A stretch of DNA of 33,523 bases. Origin: an uncultured Prevotella sp. Its GTDB lineage: Bacteria; Bacteroidota; Bacteroidia; Bacteroidales; Bacteroidaceae. Location of the stretch: the NCBI GenBank assembly GCA_905233425.1, contig CAJOEC010000040.1, forward strand, positions 1-33,523, written 5' to 3'. This document shows, in pieces, positions 7,973 to 16,296 of the stretch. Numbering within the stretch: position 1 is the first letter of the stretch; every line of letters begins with the position of its first letter. Below the pieces are notes generated by a model. It was not told the DNA's origin, ran no database searches, and saw nothing but the letters and a program-made list of their open reading frames with translations. A program made the translations under genes and the position numbers.

Positions 7973-10900
7973 TCACTTTATTACCACTTTCTTTCCATCG
8001 ACCACATAGATGCCCTTGCCCATCTTGCCGCTCACCTTCTGACCCTTCAGGTTGTAGGTCGCATTGGCTTTCTGCGGTTCGGCCTCTATCTGTGAGATTC
8101 CCGAAGCCTCATCGTCAATGACGAAGCTGACGATACGGACAGGAGTGACAGGATCGACAGGATTGACAGGATCTTTAACCTTGATATATGCTCGTGTGCC
8201 GCTTATATACGCTCCTTCGTCACTTAATGACTTGTAAATCTTGTTGTCATCCCAAAGGTAATAGTTGCCCGTAGTGACGTATGTTTGAGCTGCATAGCTG
8301 CCCACGAAGTCGTAGTTGCCCGAACCGGACACTATCGGCGTTCCCTCAACCTCAACGATGGTACGCCCCGTGAACGAATAGCTGTTGCTTCCGCTTACAG
8401 AAGAGGGCTTCAGTAGTACAGGCGTATTTGCCGCAATGGCGGGAGTAACCTTGGTAAATGTTACTGTCGAATTCGAGCCGTCGGCACTCTCACTGTATGT
8501 AGCCACTTCCACATCGTCACCAAAAGCAGCCTTCAGTTTCTCGTTGCTGATGGCGAAGGGCACACAGAACGTGTTCCATTTATTCAGGTTGAGAGTACGG
8601 TTCAGAGTCACATCTGCAAACTTCGCTGCTGGTGGGTAGGTCGTGCCCTCGCTTATCGACTCGCTGAAAGGACCGTAGTAAGTCAGGGTGAAGTTCTTGA
8701 AGCACACCCAGTTTTCTCTCGTTGTAGTGGCTGCATCTCCTGAATACTTGCGTGGAATTATGATGCCGTAGGTCAGGGTGCCGTCGTTGCCGTTTGTGGC
8801 GTTGGTGACATTGACAAACACCTCGTTCACGTATTTGTCTGCGGTGAAAGCCTCACCGGCCGATGTTTTCCCGTTAGGATAGTGATTATCACCCTTTTGT
8901 ACGTCATCTGAACTATATGTGCTATTATTCGGGAAATCAAACACAGACCACAGCTGCACCTTCTCATTGTTGGCATGGAGATAGGTCAGACCGGCGTTGC
9001 CACCAGCATTATCGTAGGTGTCATTATTGTTTGTGATACGCTCGAAAGCTTGTACTGTCAGTTTATACAAACCGTTACGTAAACCTGTAACTTGATGACT
9101 CGTGGTATAGTCAGGATTACCATACACTTCATATTGTCCATTACCATAAGCAGCTTTTTCATACGCCTCCTCGACGTTTTCTGGGCTGGTGATGCCCACT
9201 GGCTCGCTATACAGATCATCCAAATAGGAGTCAAGTGTAGCCTGTGAGGTGATGCTCTGGCCTGCCACGTCTATGCCAGCCGCCGTTGCCGCTGTCACGG
9301 CCTGATCGTCCTTCACTTTCTGCATCTGGTACTTGTGGGTACCTTCTGTTTCTTTGTTGCCGCTGACGCTTTCGAGGGTCCACACTGTTGAGCTGCCGCC
9401 CGTTGCCTTGATGCGGTTGCCGTCAGATGTGTCGATGAATAGTTTATTGCCATTAGTGCTGTTGGCTGTAGTGTTCTTATTCACTATGTAGAATCCGCCA
9501 TTGTCAGGCTCCAAGGCGAAGTCCCTGGGAGTGTCGTCGTCAGTATAGAACACACCGTTATCGGCATCGAAGAGGTAGTGGCTATTATCAACAAACTGGA
9601 AGTTGATGTTGCTGCCTGTGCATGAGATGCAGACAGGGAGGCCTAATCTGTCGGCCACGGCCTGAGAATTATAAGTGCCGCCGCAGCTAAGATACTGGTA
9701 GTCGGCCGAGGAATTGCCAGTTCGTAGATACCAATAGCTGTTGTTGTCGCAAATCTTGCTCACAACAAGGTTGTTGGCCGAGGTGGACTTCACGTAGTAA
9801 CGGGTGCTTGCGCTGTTCAGCAGGTTCAGTGGCAGGGCGGTGTTTACGTCGCTAAATGCGGTGCCGTCTGTGGTATAGACAATCTTGCTAATATCGGTGG
9901 CCTTAAAACCAAGGATGCCTGTCTCTGTCACATCAACGTAGTACCAAGTGTTTTCCTCCATGTCTCCACCAGAGGGAAGGGCAATAGCGTAACTGCTCAA
10001 GTTAGGTCCGAGGTAAGACAGCTCGAAATTATCGAAGGTGGTCCAGTCGTCGGCAACTGTATTCTCTGCTGTTTTTCTCACACCTACCGTAAGAGTATTG
10101 TTAGTGACAATGACATTCAGTTCATTCTTATACAACCCGTTGTTAAATGCTTTAGCAGCATCTGAAATGGTGTTTGGAACATACTTAGTGGTTTCGTTAT
10201 CGGTCACAGAATATATCAAACCCTTGTCTGAATCAGATTCTGTCACAGCTTCTTCCATGCGGCTTTTTAATGCCACTTGGTCTGAATTGGCATAAAGATA
10301 TGCATTTTGGGCAGTCCCACTATAGCCTTGGCCCCCACCACGATAGAAACCATAACAGGATACTTTATATTTACCGTTGGGAACATCTGTCAGCGTCTGA
10401 TAGTTGTCGAAGTACTTACCTTCTGCGCTCCATTGTTCCGCTGCATAGTTGGTGTTTGCTACATCTGCGTGGTAACCGTTGATATCGGTAAACGATGTGC
10501 CGAACCATGAGGGCGATGAGGATAATATGTTTGTACCAGCCTTGACAGCCATGTTAGCCGAGTTATTATTATCCTGACCGTAAGCAAAGTAGTTGTTTGT
10601 AATCAAATTAGTGGCATCCTTTGGGAAAGGCGCAACAGACAGACCGTCGATAACATCTTGACGGCTCAGCACTTTCCATTGTAAGTCTGCTTCGATTAGG
10701 GCATCATTTCCTGCAAAGACATAGCCTTCGTTGGTCTTGTAAAGGTAGTCCGTGCCGTTCTTTATTTTATAAATACCTTCTGAAACGATTTCAAATGTCC
10801 AATACAGAGATCCCTCATTACTATCCATAAAGACAGAAAAATGGGGGTCGCTCTCATGCTCATTTCCTCGCGCTCCATGAACATATCTGTCGTTTGAAGG

Positions 10901-11470
10901 ATTATAGATAGCACTGGTTTTTAGCCTGAAAGAACCATCGTTTCTTTCAAATGTCAAAGGGAAACCACCTGAGCCTACGATGGCGTTTGTGCCCCAGTTC
11001 TTTCCTGAGCACATGTACTTGCCTGCACCCACGTTGTAGAGATAGAACGTGCCACCAGCTCTCCAGTCGTATGGGATGATATAATAATCTGTGCTATTCC
11101 AGCCAGATATTACATAGAGCTGATTGTCTGAGACTGGAGCATCGATTTCCGACAAGCTGTTCCACTTGTTAGTGGAGTTCAAACCGCTATTGTCACCACT
11201 ATACCCGTTTGCGTTGCTGGGTTTCAAGCGGTAGAAAGTAACTTTGTCGTATGTGTCATCGAATGTGGCAGAGCATATATTGTTTGTCAGTTCGCCAAAA
11301 GCCACCCAGTTGTCAGAAAGCCCTTCCTTCGACATTTTCATCGCGAACCAAGCACCATCTGTATTCCAGACGCCAGGGGCCAGGTACACCGTCTTTGTTC
11401 CTGCCCACGCTACATTCCCCCCTCCTATTACGAGGGCGGCGATTACGAAAAGAAATTTTAGTTTATTCAT
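7973..11470 (-). CDS. Large secreted multidomain protein with type IX-like C-terminal tail (1165 aa)
   Basis: Signal peptide MNKLKFLFVIAALVIGGG...AWAG (cleavage near 23). The first 110 residues (TVYLAPGVWNTDGAWFA, then VTFYRLKP...KWNSLSEID) resemble a small beta-sandwich module seen in secreted carbohydrate-binding proteins. Next comes a trefoil-like segment (FYLYNVGAGKYMCSG). Two regions contain NGKYKVSCYGFYR or NGLYKLTVQAFER followed by YLYANS/YLHANN, as in galactose-binding-like folds. Near the C-terminus is the module around NKWNTFCVPFAIS, shared in weaker form with the 1296- and 1271-aa proteins. The tail YNLKGQKV...KGIYVVDGKKVVIK is of the type IX sorting kind. No catalytic motif is recognised. 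A PVNPVDPVTPV linker before the tail is encoded by four 9-bp repeats (8138-8173). Probably cell-surface or secreted; ligand unknown. Confidence 0.75.
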   Translation of the reverse strand: MNKLKFLFVIAALVIGGGNVAWAGTKTVYLAPGVWNTDGAWFAMKMSKEGLSDNWVAFGELTNNICSATFDDTYDKVTFYRLKPSNANGYSGDNSGLNSTNKWNSLSEIDAPVSDNQLYVISGWNSTDYYIIPYDWRAGGTFYLYNVGAGKYMCSGKNWGTNAIVGSGGFPLTFERNDGSFRLKTSAIYNPSNDRYVHGARGNEHESDPHFSVFMDSNEGSLYWTFEIVSEGIYKIKNGTDYLYKTNEGYVFAGNDALIEADLQWKVLSRQDVIDGLSVAPFPKDATNLITNNYFAYGQDNNNSANMAVKAGTNILSSSPSWFGTSFTDINGYHADVANTNYAAEQWSAEGKYFDNYQTLTDVPNGKYKVSCYGFYRGGGQGYSGTAQNAYLYANSDQVALKSRMEEAVTESDSDKGLIYSVTDNETTKYVPNTISDAAKAFNNGLYKNELNVIVTNNTLTVGVRKTAENTVADDWTTFDNFELSYLGPNLSSYAIALPSGGDMEENTWYYVDVTETGILGFKATDISKIVYTTDGTAFSDVNTALPLNLLNSASTRYYVKSTSANNLVVSKICDNNSYWYLRTGNSSADYQYLSCGGTYNSQAVADRLGLPVCISCTGSNINFQFVDNSHYLFDADNGVFYTDDDTPRDFALEPDNGGFYIVNKNTTANSTNGNKLFIDTSDGNRIKATGGSSTVWTLESVSGNKETEGTHKYQMQKVKDDQAVTAATAAGIDVAGQSITSQATLDSYLDDLYSEPVGITSPENVEEAYEKAAYGNGQYEVYGNPDYTTSHQVTGLRNGLYKLTVQAFERITNNNDTYDNAGGNAGLTYLHANNEKVQLWSVFDFPNNSTYSSDDVQKGDNHYPNGKTSAGEAFTADKYVNEVFVNVTNATNGNDGTLTYGIIIPRKYSGDAATTTRENWVCFKNFTLTYYGPFSESISEGTTYPPAAKFADVTLNRTLNLNKWNTFCVPFAISNEKLKAAFGDDVEVATYSESADGSNSTVTFTKVTPAIAANTPVLLKPSSVSGSNSYSFTGRTIVEVEGTPIVSGSGNYDFVGSYAAQTYVTTGNYYLWDDNKIYKSLSDEGAYISGTRAYIKVKDPVNPVDPVTPVRIVSFVIDDEASGISQIEAEPQKANATYNLKGQKVSGKMGKGIYVVDGKKVVIK
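8138..8173. repeat. Four tandem 9-bp units inside the 1165-aa protein gene
   Basis: GACAGGA(GT/TC/TT/TC) is repeated at 8138, 8147, 8156 and 8165. On the coding strand it spells the Pro-Val-rich linker just before the C-terminal sorting-type tail. Because the unit is three codons, copy-number change would keep the frame. Confidence 0.85.
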
Positions 11471-11507
11471 AGCGTTATGTTTTAAGTTATTATTTTGTTT
11501 TGTCTGT

Positions 11508-12401
11508 TTATTTGTCGTTCAGTCGTTTCATGTCCTCGTCTGTGAGGCCGAGTGTTCCTTTTATTTCTTTGTCGGCGATGCCTATGCTGCGCATCTGTGT
11601 TGCGGCTATGAGCAGCCCCTCAGTACGCCCTTCGGCCCAACCCTCGGCAAGTCCCTCGGCCCGCCCTTCGGCCCGTCCTTTGGCCTCGCCCAGCAGATAC
11701 TGCCCGTGCATGACGGCGATGGTGTCGCGGTAGCCCTTCACTTCGGCCTCGTACTGTATGCGCTCCTTCTTGTCGAGCTTCGCCACCTCGGCTATCTCGG
11801 CCAGGCGCTGGAACACGGAGTCCTTGGCCGCCCAGGGCATACGGTCGAACACGTCCATGTGCTTCAAGACGAAGAGCATGCGGTCGAAATCATCATGGCA
11901 TTCCTCCTCCTCCTTGGTGAAGAACGGCAGCTGCAGGTAGACGAGGCGCACCTTGTCGGAGAAGAGCGTGTGACGCTCCATGTCCATCAGGGCCACGTCG
12001 ATGCGTACGTCCTTCACCGTGTCGCTTATCTGGAAATCCATGAAGGCCACGAGGTAGACGGCCTTGATGTCGTATTCCCATTCGCGTCCCCGCTGCCCCT
12101 GCTCCACGATGGCGCGTGCGGCGTAGTAGATGCTGCGCTCTTTGAAGTAGGGCTGGTAGCGGTTCTGCATCTCCACGATGATCTGCTCGCCGTCGGCGGT
12201 CCTGCACAGCACGTCGTAGATGAGCGAGCGGTCGCCGTCGTAGATGCCTATCTGCTCCTTGTCGAGGAACTGCAGGTCGGTGATTGTGCGCTCGTCTTTC
12301 AGAAGTGCATTAAGGAACTTCAGCAGCACTGGCTTCGAGAACTCCTGCCCGAAGATGCGCTTGAAGCCGATGTCGGTGAACGGGTTGATGAATCTTCCCA
12401 T
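11508..12401 (-). CDS. Rpn family recombination-promoting nuclease / PD-(D/E)XK transposase-like protein
   Basis: 297 aa. Opens with MGRFINPFTDIGFKRIFGQE, the family hallmark. The nuclease core shows D63 (SLIYDVLC) and E77-x-Q79 (IIVEMQN), the D...ExQ variant of the PD-(D/E)XK site, followed by RSIYYAARAI. It matches PF12784 (PDDEXK_2). The C-terminus has a tandem AEGR/AEGL/AEGW/TEG stretch (about 237-259), coded by five 12-bp repeats, then a helical tail ending LTDEDMKRLNDK. Rpn proteins nick DNA and promote RecA-independent recombination; many copies occur per Bacteroidales genome. It sits tightly between two secreted-protein genes (25 and 37 nt), so it is likely a mobile-type insertion into that unit or is co-transcribed with it. 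No terminal inverted repeats flanking it were recognised. Confidence 0.88.
   Translation of the reverse strand: MGRFINPFTDIGFKRIFGQEFSKPVLLKFLNALLKDERTITDLQFLDKEQIGIYDGDRSLIYDVLCRTADGEQIIVEMQNRYQPYFKERSIYYAARAIVEQGQRGREWEYDIKAVYLVAFMDFQISDTVKDVRIDVALMDMERHTLFSDKVRLVYLQLPFFTKEEEECHDDFDRMLFVLKHMDVFDRMPWAAKDSVFQRLAEIAEVAKLDKKERIQYEAEVKGYRDTIAVMHGQYLLGEAKGRAEGRAEGLAEGWAEGRTEGLLIAATQMRSIGIADKEIKGTLGLTDEDMKRLNDK
11626..11685. repeat. Five tandem 12-bp units in the Rpn gene
   Basis: Units related to CGCCCTTCGGCC start at 11626, 11638, 11650, 11662 and 11674. They encode the AEG-x repeats near the nuclease C-terminus. Such length-variable AEG repeats are usual for this family. Confidence 0.85.
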
Positions 12402-12426
12402 AATTTGTTTGCTTGCTCTCTTCAGT

Positions 12427-15400
12427 TTATTTGACTATTATTTTCTGACCGTTCTTGATGTACATACCCTTCTTCTTGATTGAAGATTGAGAGTTGAAGA
12501 TTGAAGATTCTATGCGACGCCCCATCAGGTCGTAGACAGCATTTTCAATTTTCAATCTTTCATCTTCAATCTCCTCAATGCCTGTGGCGTTGCCGTCGTC
12601 GAAGTTGAGAACGATTTGCCGCGCTGTAGCCGGATTGCTAAGCTTGAAGTAGGCGCGGAAGGCGTTGACTATGAAGTCATCGGCGTTGGGCCAGTAGAGC
12701 TTGTTTTCAGCACCGAGGAAGAGGTTCCTCTTGTCGCCGTTGGCGAGGGTAACAGGGGTATAGGTGCCCTGGAAGGTGACGGTGCCGTCGGTGCTGGAAA
12801 CGGCTGTGGCGGAATTGCTGCCAGAAACGGTGACAGAACGGAAGGTCGGGGAGACGATGTTATCGCCGCTGGCCCACTTTATAATATAAGGTGTACCGGC
12901 GGTGATGGCCTCTGCGTCCTTGAAGTTCAGATACAGTAACGGGCCGTCGGTTCCAGTCTTGTGTCCGTTGTTGCCGTTGTTGCTGATTGACCATTGTCCA
13001 TCGACCATTGCCCAGTAATTGTCGGTGTCAAGCTCCATGAGGGCGGAGGGGCCGAGCTGGTCGCGAACCTGCTCGGCGGTCATGTTGAATGGCAGGCAGA
13101 GAGTGTTCCACGAGCCGTCCTTGTGGAGGGTGCGGCCTTGCAGGGTGACGTTGGCCAGTACGCCGTCGGCATTGCTGATGGCGGTGGCGTTGTCGGAAGC
13201 GTCGGTGAGGGTGATGTCAGTTGGCACGACATCGCCCGACATCAGGTACTTGAACGTGACGACGACGGGACGGTGGTCGCCAAGGGGCGTGTTGTCGTCA
13301 TTTGCGCCTCCGTTCAGCTCGTTTACATAGCCGTATGTGTAGTCCTGCTCTATGCGGAAGCTCTGAGGCACAAGCTGCACGGTATTGGCGGCACGGGGGT
13401 TGATATAGATAATCTTGTCGACAATCTCGTAGTTCGAGTAGTTCGTGGGGTTGCTCTGGTCGGTTAGATTGTCCATGTCGGTTGTCGGGTAGATGCCGTT
13501 GCGATAGAACTCCACCCACACGTCGCTCATGGTGAAGTCGTTGCTCAGCCGGTTGATGAAGTTGCTGATGACATCCTCGCGAGTATATCGGCTGTTGGTG
13601 TCGCCGATGATGAGCTTTGCCCTCGTATTGTCGCTGTTGTTGATTGCATCGGCCAGCTGGCGCCACTGCGACTCGCGCGACCATGTGGCGTTGGTGTCGC
13701 CGGCATCCATGTGGAGGATGAAGACATCGATGCTTACACGTCCGTCGATGGTCACATTATAATACCGATAGCCTTTGTTCACATACTGGTTGCCGTCGGT
13801 GGACTCGGTGTCATTCCATTTTGTCCAGCTCTCGCCTGTGGTCGAAATCTTGCTGTTCTTCCAAAGAAGGTTCAGGCCGTCGGTGTCTACGTGAATCTTT
13901 CCCTGTATGAGTTGCCAGTAGTCTATGTCACCTACGCTCAAGGTATTGCGGATGGTGCCGCAGGAGTAGCCATCGAGGCTCTCCATCAGAGCACCATTAT
14001 AGTTGAAGTCCTCGGAACAGCCTATGAAGTCGTAGCCCTTCGAGGCGAGGTACTGGCTTATCTTCAATGTGCCATCACGCCCTGGGCCGTCGGGATTGAG
14101 GTCGAAGGTGGCAATCTTATTCGGCAGACCGTCGACGTTGAGTGCCACGGCGGTGAAGGTTCCCTCTTCGACATTGCGGTAGGGCATTATGATGAGGGTG
14201 GCGTTTTCGGCAGAGGTCTTGAAATAGGTGCGGCCCACGGGGAGGGTCATGGTGCGGGTAGCTGCGGTTCCGGCGGGAAAACCGCCGGACACGAGCACGG
14301 TGCCGTCGGTGGTGTAGACGAGACCGTTGAGGGGGCCAACGAGCTGGTACTCGGTGCTGTAGTCGGTCTCGTAGTAGTACCACTGGCCGGGAACGAGCTT
14401 CGTCTCATTGTTTGGCAGGCGTACAGCCAGAGCATCGAGGGCGAGCGAGGTGCAATGCAGCTGCACGTCGTCGAGCTTGAAGAAAGTCTTGTTATCGTCG
14501 TCGCCATGGGTCACGCCCTCCGTCCACCAGTCGGTGGTGCTGCCAGCGGTGATGGTGAGCTGACCGTCAGAGCCGATGGTGACACTGGCCTTTACCTTGA
14601 TGCCACCGTCGGCATGAACGCCTACGGCTGTTGTCTTAGAGGCATTGGCCTCGAAGGTGAGGGGTCGGTCTTTCCATGATGCCATGATGCCCGACAGCTC
14701 ATACTGTCCGGCGGGCAGGTTGGTGACGGTCTGCGTGACGCTGAGCGACGATGCCCACCACTGGTAAGCGTTCATCAGCATTCCACCGGCCTTGCCAGTC
14801 ATGCCATAGTCGCGGGCAGTGAACTCGTCGTTGCCATTGGCATCTTTGCCTGTGAGCGTCCAGCCAGTCTCACCCTGCTCAAACGAGGGGTTGGAGATCT
14901 TGTAGGTCATGTCGGCAGGACCCCACCCCTGCCCCTCCCCTTGAAGGGAGGGGAGTTGCATCAGCGTGAAGAGGTTGGCACGGCTGATGCGCCAGAGGCG
15001 GTAGTGGCCGGCCTCGTCGCCCTCGGTATTGCGACGGTTCAGGGCTATCGGCTCATTGGCCTCCACACGGTTGTTCCACGGCCCCATGTAGCCGCGTGCC
15101 CAGGCATCTGACGAAGCTGGGTACTTGCCGTTCTCAAAGAGCCAATAGCCTTCTTGAGTTGAGGGTTGAGAGTTGAGAGTTGAGGGATGCCAAGTGGGCT
15201 TCAGGTAGCACCAGTCGCTCATGTTCGGCTCGGTATAGGTGAGCACATACATGAAGCCGGCGTTGTCGTGGGTCTGGAAGAGGCTGGTGTGGTATACCAC
15301 GTTGCGCATTCCGATGTAGTCGCCGTCTTTCTCGATGGTGAAGAAATTGGAGAGGTCGAGCACGGGGTTGCCAGCCTGACGGTAGCGGAGGGCCTTGGTG

Positions 15401-16242
15401 TCCTCGCCCGCCCAGTCGGGCTTTGCCTCATAGCGCCCTACTCCGACGAAGAGGCCGGGCTGCTCGGCTGAGGTGATGAGGTAGACCTGCGAGGGGTCGG
15501 TGCTCATGTCGTCCGTCGATGTCACCTCCGTGAAGCCGTTGGCACTGGTGAGCACGGTGGCGTAGAGGCGCAGGGCCATGAGGTCGGTGCGACTAATACG
15601 GAAGAGGCGGTAGTGGCCGGCGGGGTCGCCGTCGGTGTTCAGGCGGTTGAGGGCGATAGGTTCGTCCACGGCCATGCGTCCGGGAGTCCATGAACCCATG
15701 TAGCCGCGCCACCCTTCAGTATTAGATGCTGGGTACTTGCAGTTCTCGAAGAGCCAGTAGCCGTCGTTCTGCCAGTGGGGGATGAGGTAGCTCCACTCGT
15801 CGAGGGTAGGGTCGGTGTATGTGTTCACGTACATGTAGCCCGCCCCGTCGTGGGTCTGGAAGAGGTCGGTGTTGTAGACAAGGTTTCGCAGACCGATGTA
15901 ACTGCCGCTCTTCTCAATGGTGAAGAAGTTGGTGAGGTCGAGCACAGGGTCGGTTTCGGCAGAATGGTAGCGCAGGGCCTTGGAGTCCTCACTGGCCCAT
16001 CCCGGCTTGGCCTCATAGCTGCCCACGCCGACAATAAGCTCGCGGCTCTCGTCGGGCGCGAGGATGTAGCAGTAGTCGGCATCGCCCCAGATAGCATCGG
16101 AAGGGGATTGCAAATCCCCTCCAACAACCTCGGTGAAGCCACGGGCGGTGGTGAGATACTGTGTGTAGTCGGCTGCCAACGCCGACAAGGTGACTGCTGA
16201 CAATGTCAGTACAGCCACCATGAAGCGCATGGTGTTCTTCAT
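12427..16242 (-). CDS. Secreted endonuclease/exonuclease/phosphatase-fold protein with duplicated N-terminal domain and type IX-like tail (1271 aa)
   Basis: Signal peptide MKNTMRFMVAVLTLSAVTLSALAA. Two tandem copies of a domain of about 200 aa follow (about 25-225 and 230-440; each with RGFTEV/NGFTEV, NFFTIEK, LFQTHD, GHYRL.RIS). A lectin-like segment covers about 445-600. An EEP domain fills about 705-1000, with candidate active residues in FDLN, E in IGCSEDF, HMDAGD (about 842), IGDTNSRY (about 877, the D-x-N) and GDHRPVVVTF (about 987, the D-H). EEP proteins hydrolyse phosphodiesters or phosphate esters of nucleic acids, lipids or sugars. The GSWNTLCLPF module (about 1040-1235) and the tail YDLMGRRI...KKGMYIKNGQKIIVK follow. 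At least five repeat-derived stretches sit in frame. Substrate unknown; likely surface-exposed or released. Confidence 0.8.
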   Translation of the reverse strand: MKNTMRFMVAVLTLSAVTLSALAADYTQYLTTARGFTEVVGGDLQSPSDAIWGDADYCYILAPDESRELIVGVGSYEAKPGWASEDSKALRYHSAETDPVLDLTNFFTIEKSGSYIGLRNLVYNTDLFQTHDGAGYMYVNTYTDPTLDEWSYLIPHWQNDGYWLFENCKYPASNTEGWRGYMGSWTPGRMAVDEPIALNRLNTDGDPAGHYRLFRISRTDLMALRLYATVLTSANGFTEVTSTDDMSTDPSQVYLITSAEQPGLFVGVGRYEAKPDWAGEDTKALRYRQAGNPVLDLSNFFTIEKDGDYIGMRNVVYHTSLFQTHDNAGFMYVLTYTEPNMSDWCYLKPTWHPSTLNSQPSTQEGYWLFENGKYPASSDAWARGYMGPWNNRVEANEPIALNRRNTEGDEAGHYRLWRISRANLFTLMQLPSLQGEGQGWGPADMTYKISNPSFEQGETGWTLTGKDANGNDEFTARDYGMTGKAGGMLMNAYQWWASSLSVTQTVTNLPAGQYELSGIMASWKDRPLTFEANASKTTAVGVHADGGIKVKASVTIGSDGQLTITAGSTTDWWTEGVTHGDDDNKTFFKLDDVQLHCTSLALDALAVRLPNNETKLVPGQWYYYETDYSTEYQLVGPLNGLVYTTDGTVLVSGGFPAGTAATRTMTLPVGRTYFKTSAENATLIIMPYRNVEEGTFTAVALNVDGLPNKIATFDLNPDGPGRDGTLKISQYLASKGYDFIGCSEDFNYNGALMESLDGYSCGTIRNTLSVGDIDYWQLIQGKIHVDTDGLNLLWKNSKISTTGESWTKWNDTESTDGNQYVNKGYRYYNVTIDGRVSIDVFILHMDAGDTNATWSRESQWRQLADAINNSDNTRAKLIIGDTNSRYTREDVISNFINRLSNDFTMSDVWVEFYRNGIYPTTDMDNLTDQSNPTNYSNYEIVDKIIYINPRAANTVQLVPQSFRIEQDYTYGYVNELNGGANDDNTPLGDHRPVVVTFKYLMSGDVVPTDITLTDASDNATAISNADGVLANVTLQGRTLHKDGSWNTLCLPFNMTAEQVRDQLGPSALMELDTDNYWAMVDGQWSISNNGNNGHKTGTDGPLLYLNFKDAEAITAGTPYIIKWASGDNIVSPTFRSVTVSGSNSATAVSSTDGTVTFQGTYTPVTLANGDKRNLFLGAENKLYWPNADDFIVNAFRAYFKLSNPATARQIVLNFDDGNATGIEEIEDERLKIENAVYDLMGRRIESSIFNSQSSIKKKGMYIKNGQKIIVK
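12478..12510. repeat. GATTGAAGATT-type simple repeat inside coding sequence
   Basis: A short array of GATTGA(A/G)(G)ATT/AGTTGA units encodes SSIFNSQSSIK between the YDLMGRR motif and the end of the sorting tail, lengthening a loop that is only a few residues in the two sister proteins. Confidence 0.75.
12541..12577. repeat. TTTCAATCTTCAAT-type simple repeat inside coding sequence
   Basis: A second array of the same sequence family, 31 bp from the one at 12478, encodes GIEEIEDERLKIENA just before YDLMGRR. The sister 1296-aa protein has a shorter segment here. Confidence 0.7.
14270..14288. repeat. CCGGCGG-GAAAA-CCGCCGG palindrome inside coding sequence
   Basis: Perfect 7-bp arms around a 5-base loop, encoding VSGGFPAG. 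It is a degenerate relative of the palindrome found twice in recO (25064-25094, 25127-25157). Confidence 0.75.
14920..14956. repeat. G-rich/C-rich repeat element inside coding sequence
   Basis: CCCCTCCC and GGGAGGGG arms around a short TTGA centre, preceded by CCCCACCCCTG. On the coding strand it reads LPSLQGEGQGWGP, placed between the second duplicated domain and the lectin-like segment. This motif is recognisable as a dispersed Bacteroidales repeat; that is recollection, not a search. Confidence 0.65.
15155..15186. repeat. GAGTTGAG-type simple repeat inside coding sequence
   Basis: An array of GAGTTGAGGGTTGAGAGTTG units encodes HPSTLNSQPSTQEG in the second duplicated domain. The first copy of the domain has no such insert at the matching place (HWQNDGYWLFEN versus HPST...EGYWLFEN), which marks it as an insertion. 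Confidence 0.8.
16102..16120. repeat. AGGGGATT-GCA-AATCCCCT palindrome inside coding sequence
   Basis: Perfect 8-bp arms around three bases, encoding part of GGDLQSPSDA in the first duplicated domain. The second copy of that domain has a different, repeat-free sequence here. Confidence 0.75.
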
Positions 16243-16296
16243 CTGTCTGTTAGATCTGGGTGTCTGTACTCTGACCTTCGGAGCTTTACAATGGGG

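Noticed and set aside
11508..12401. Insertion sequence with defined ends around the Rpn gene
   Set aside because: No terminal inverted repeats or target duplication were recognised in the 25- and 37-nt flanks.
11244..12434. Plus-strand frame of 396 codons opposite the Rpn gene
   Set aside because: The Rpn reading has family motifs; the opposite frame is low-complexity His/Val/Leu sequence.
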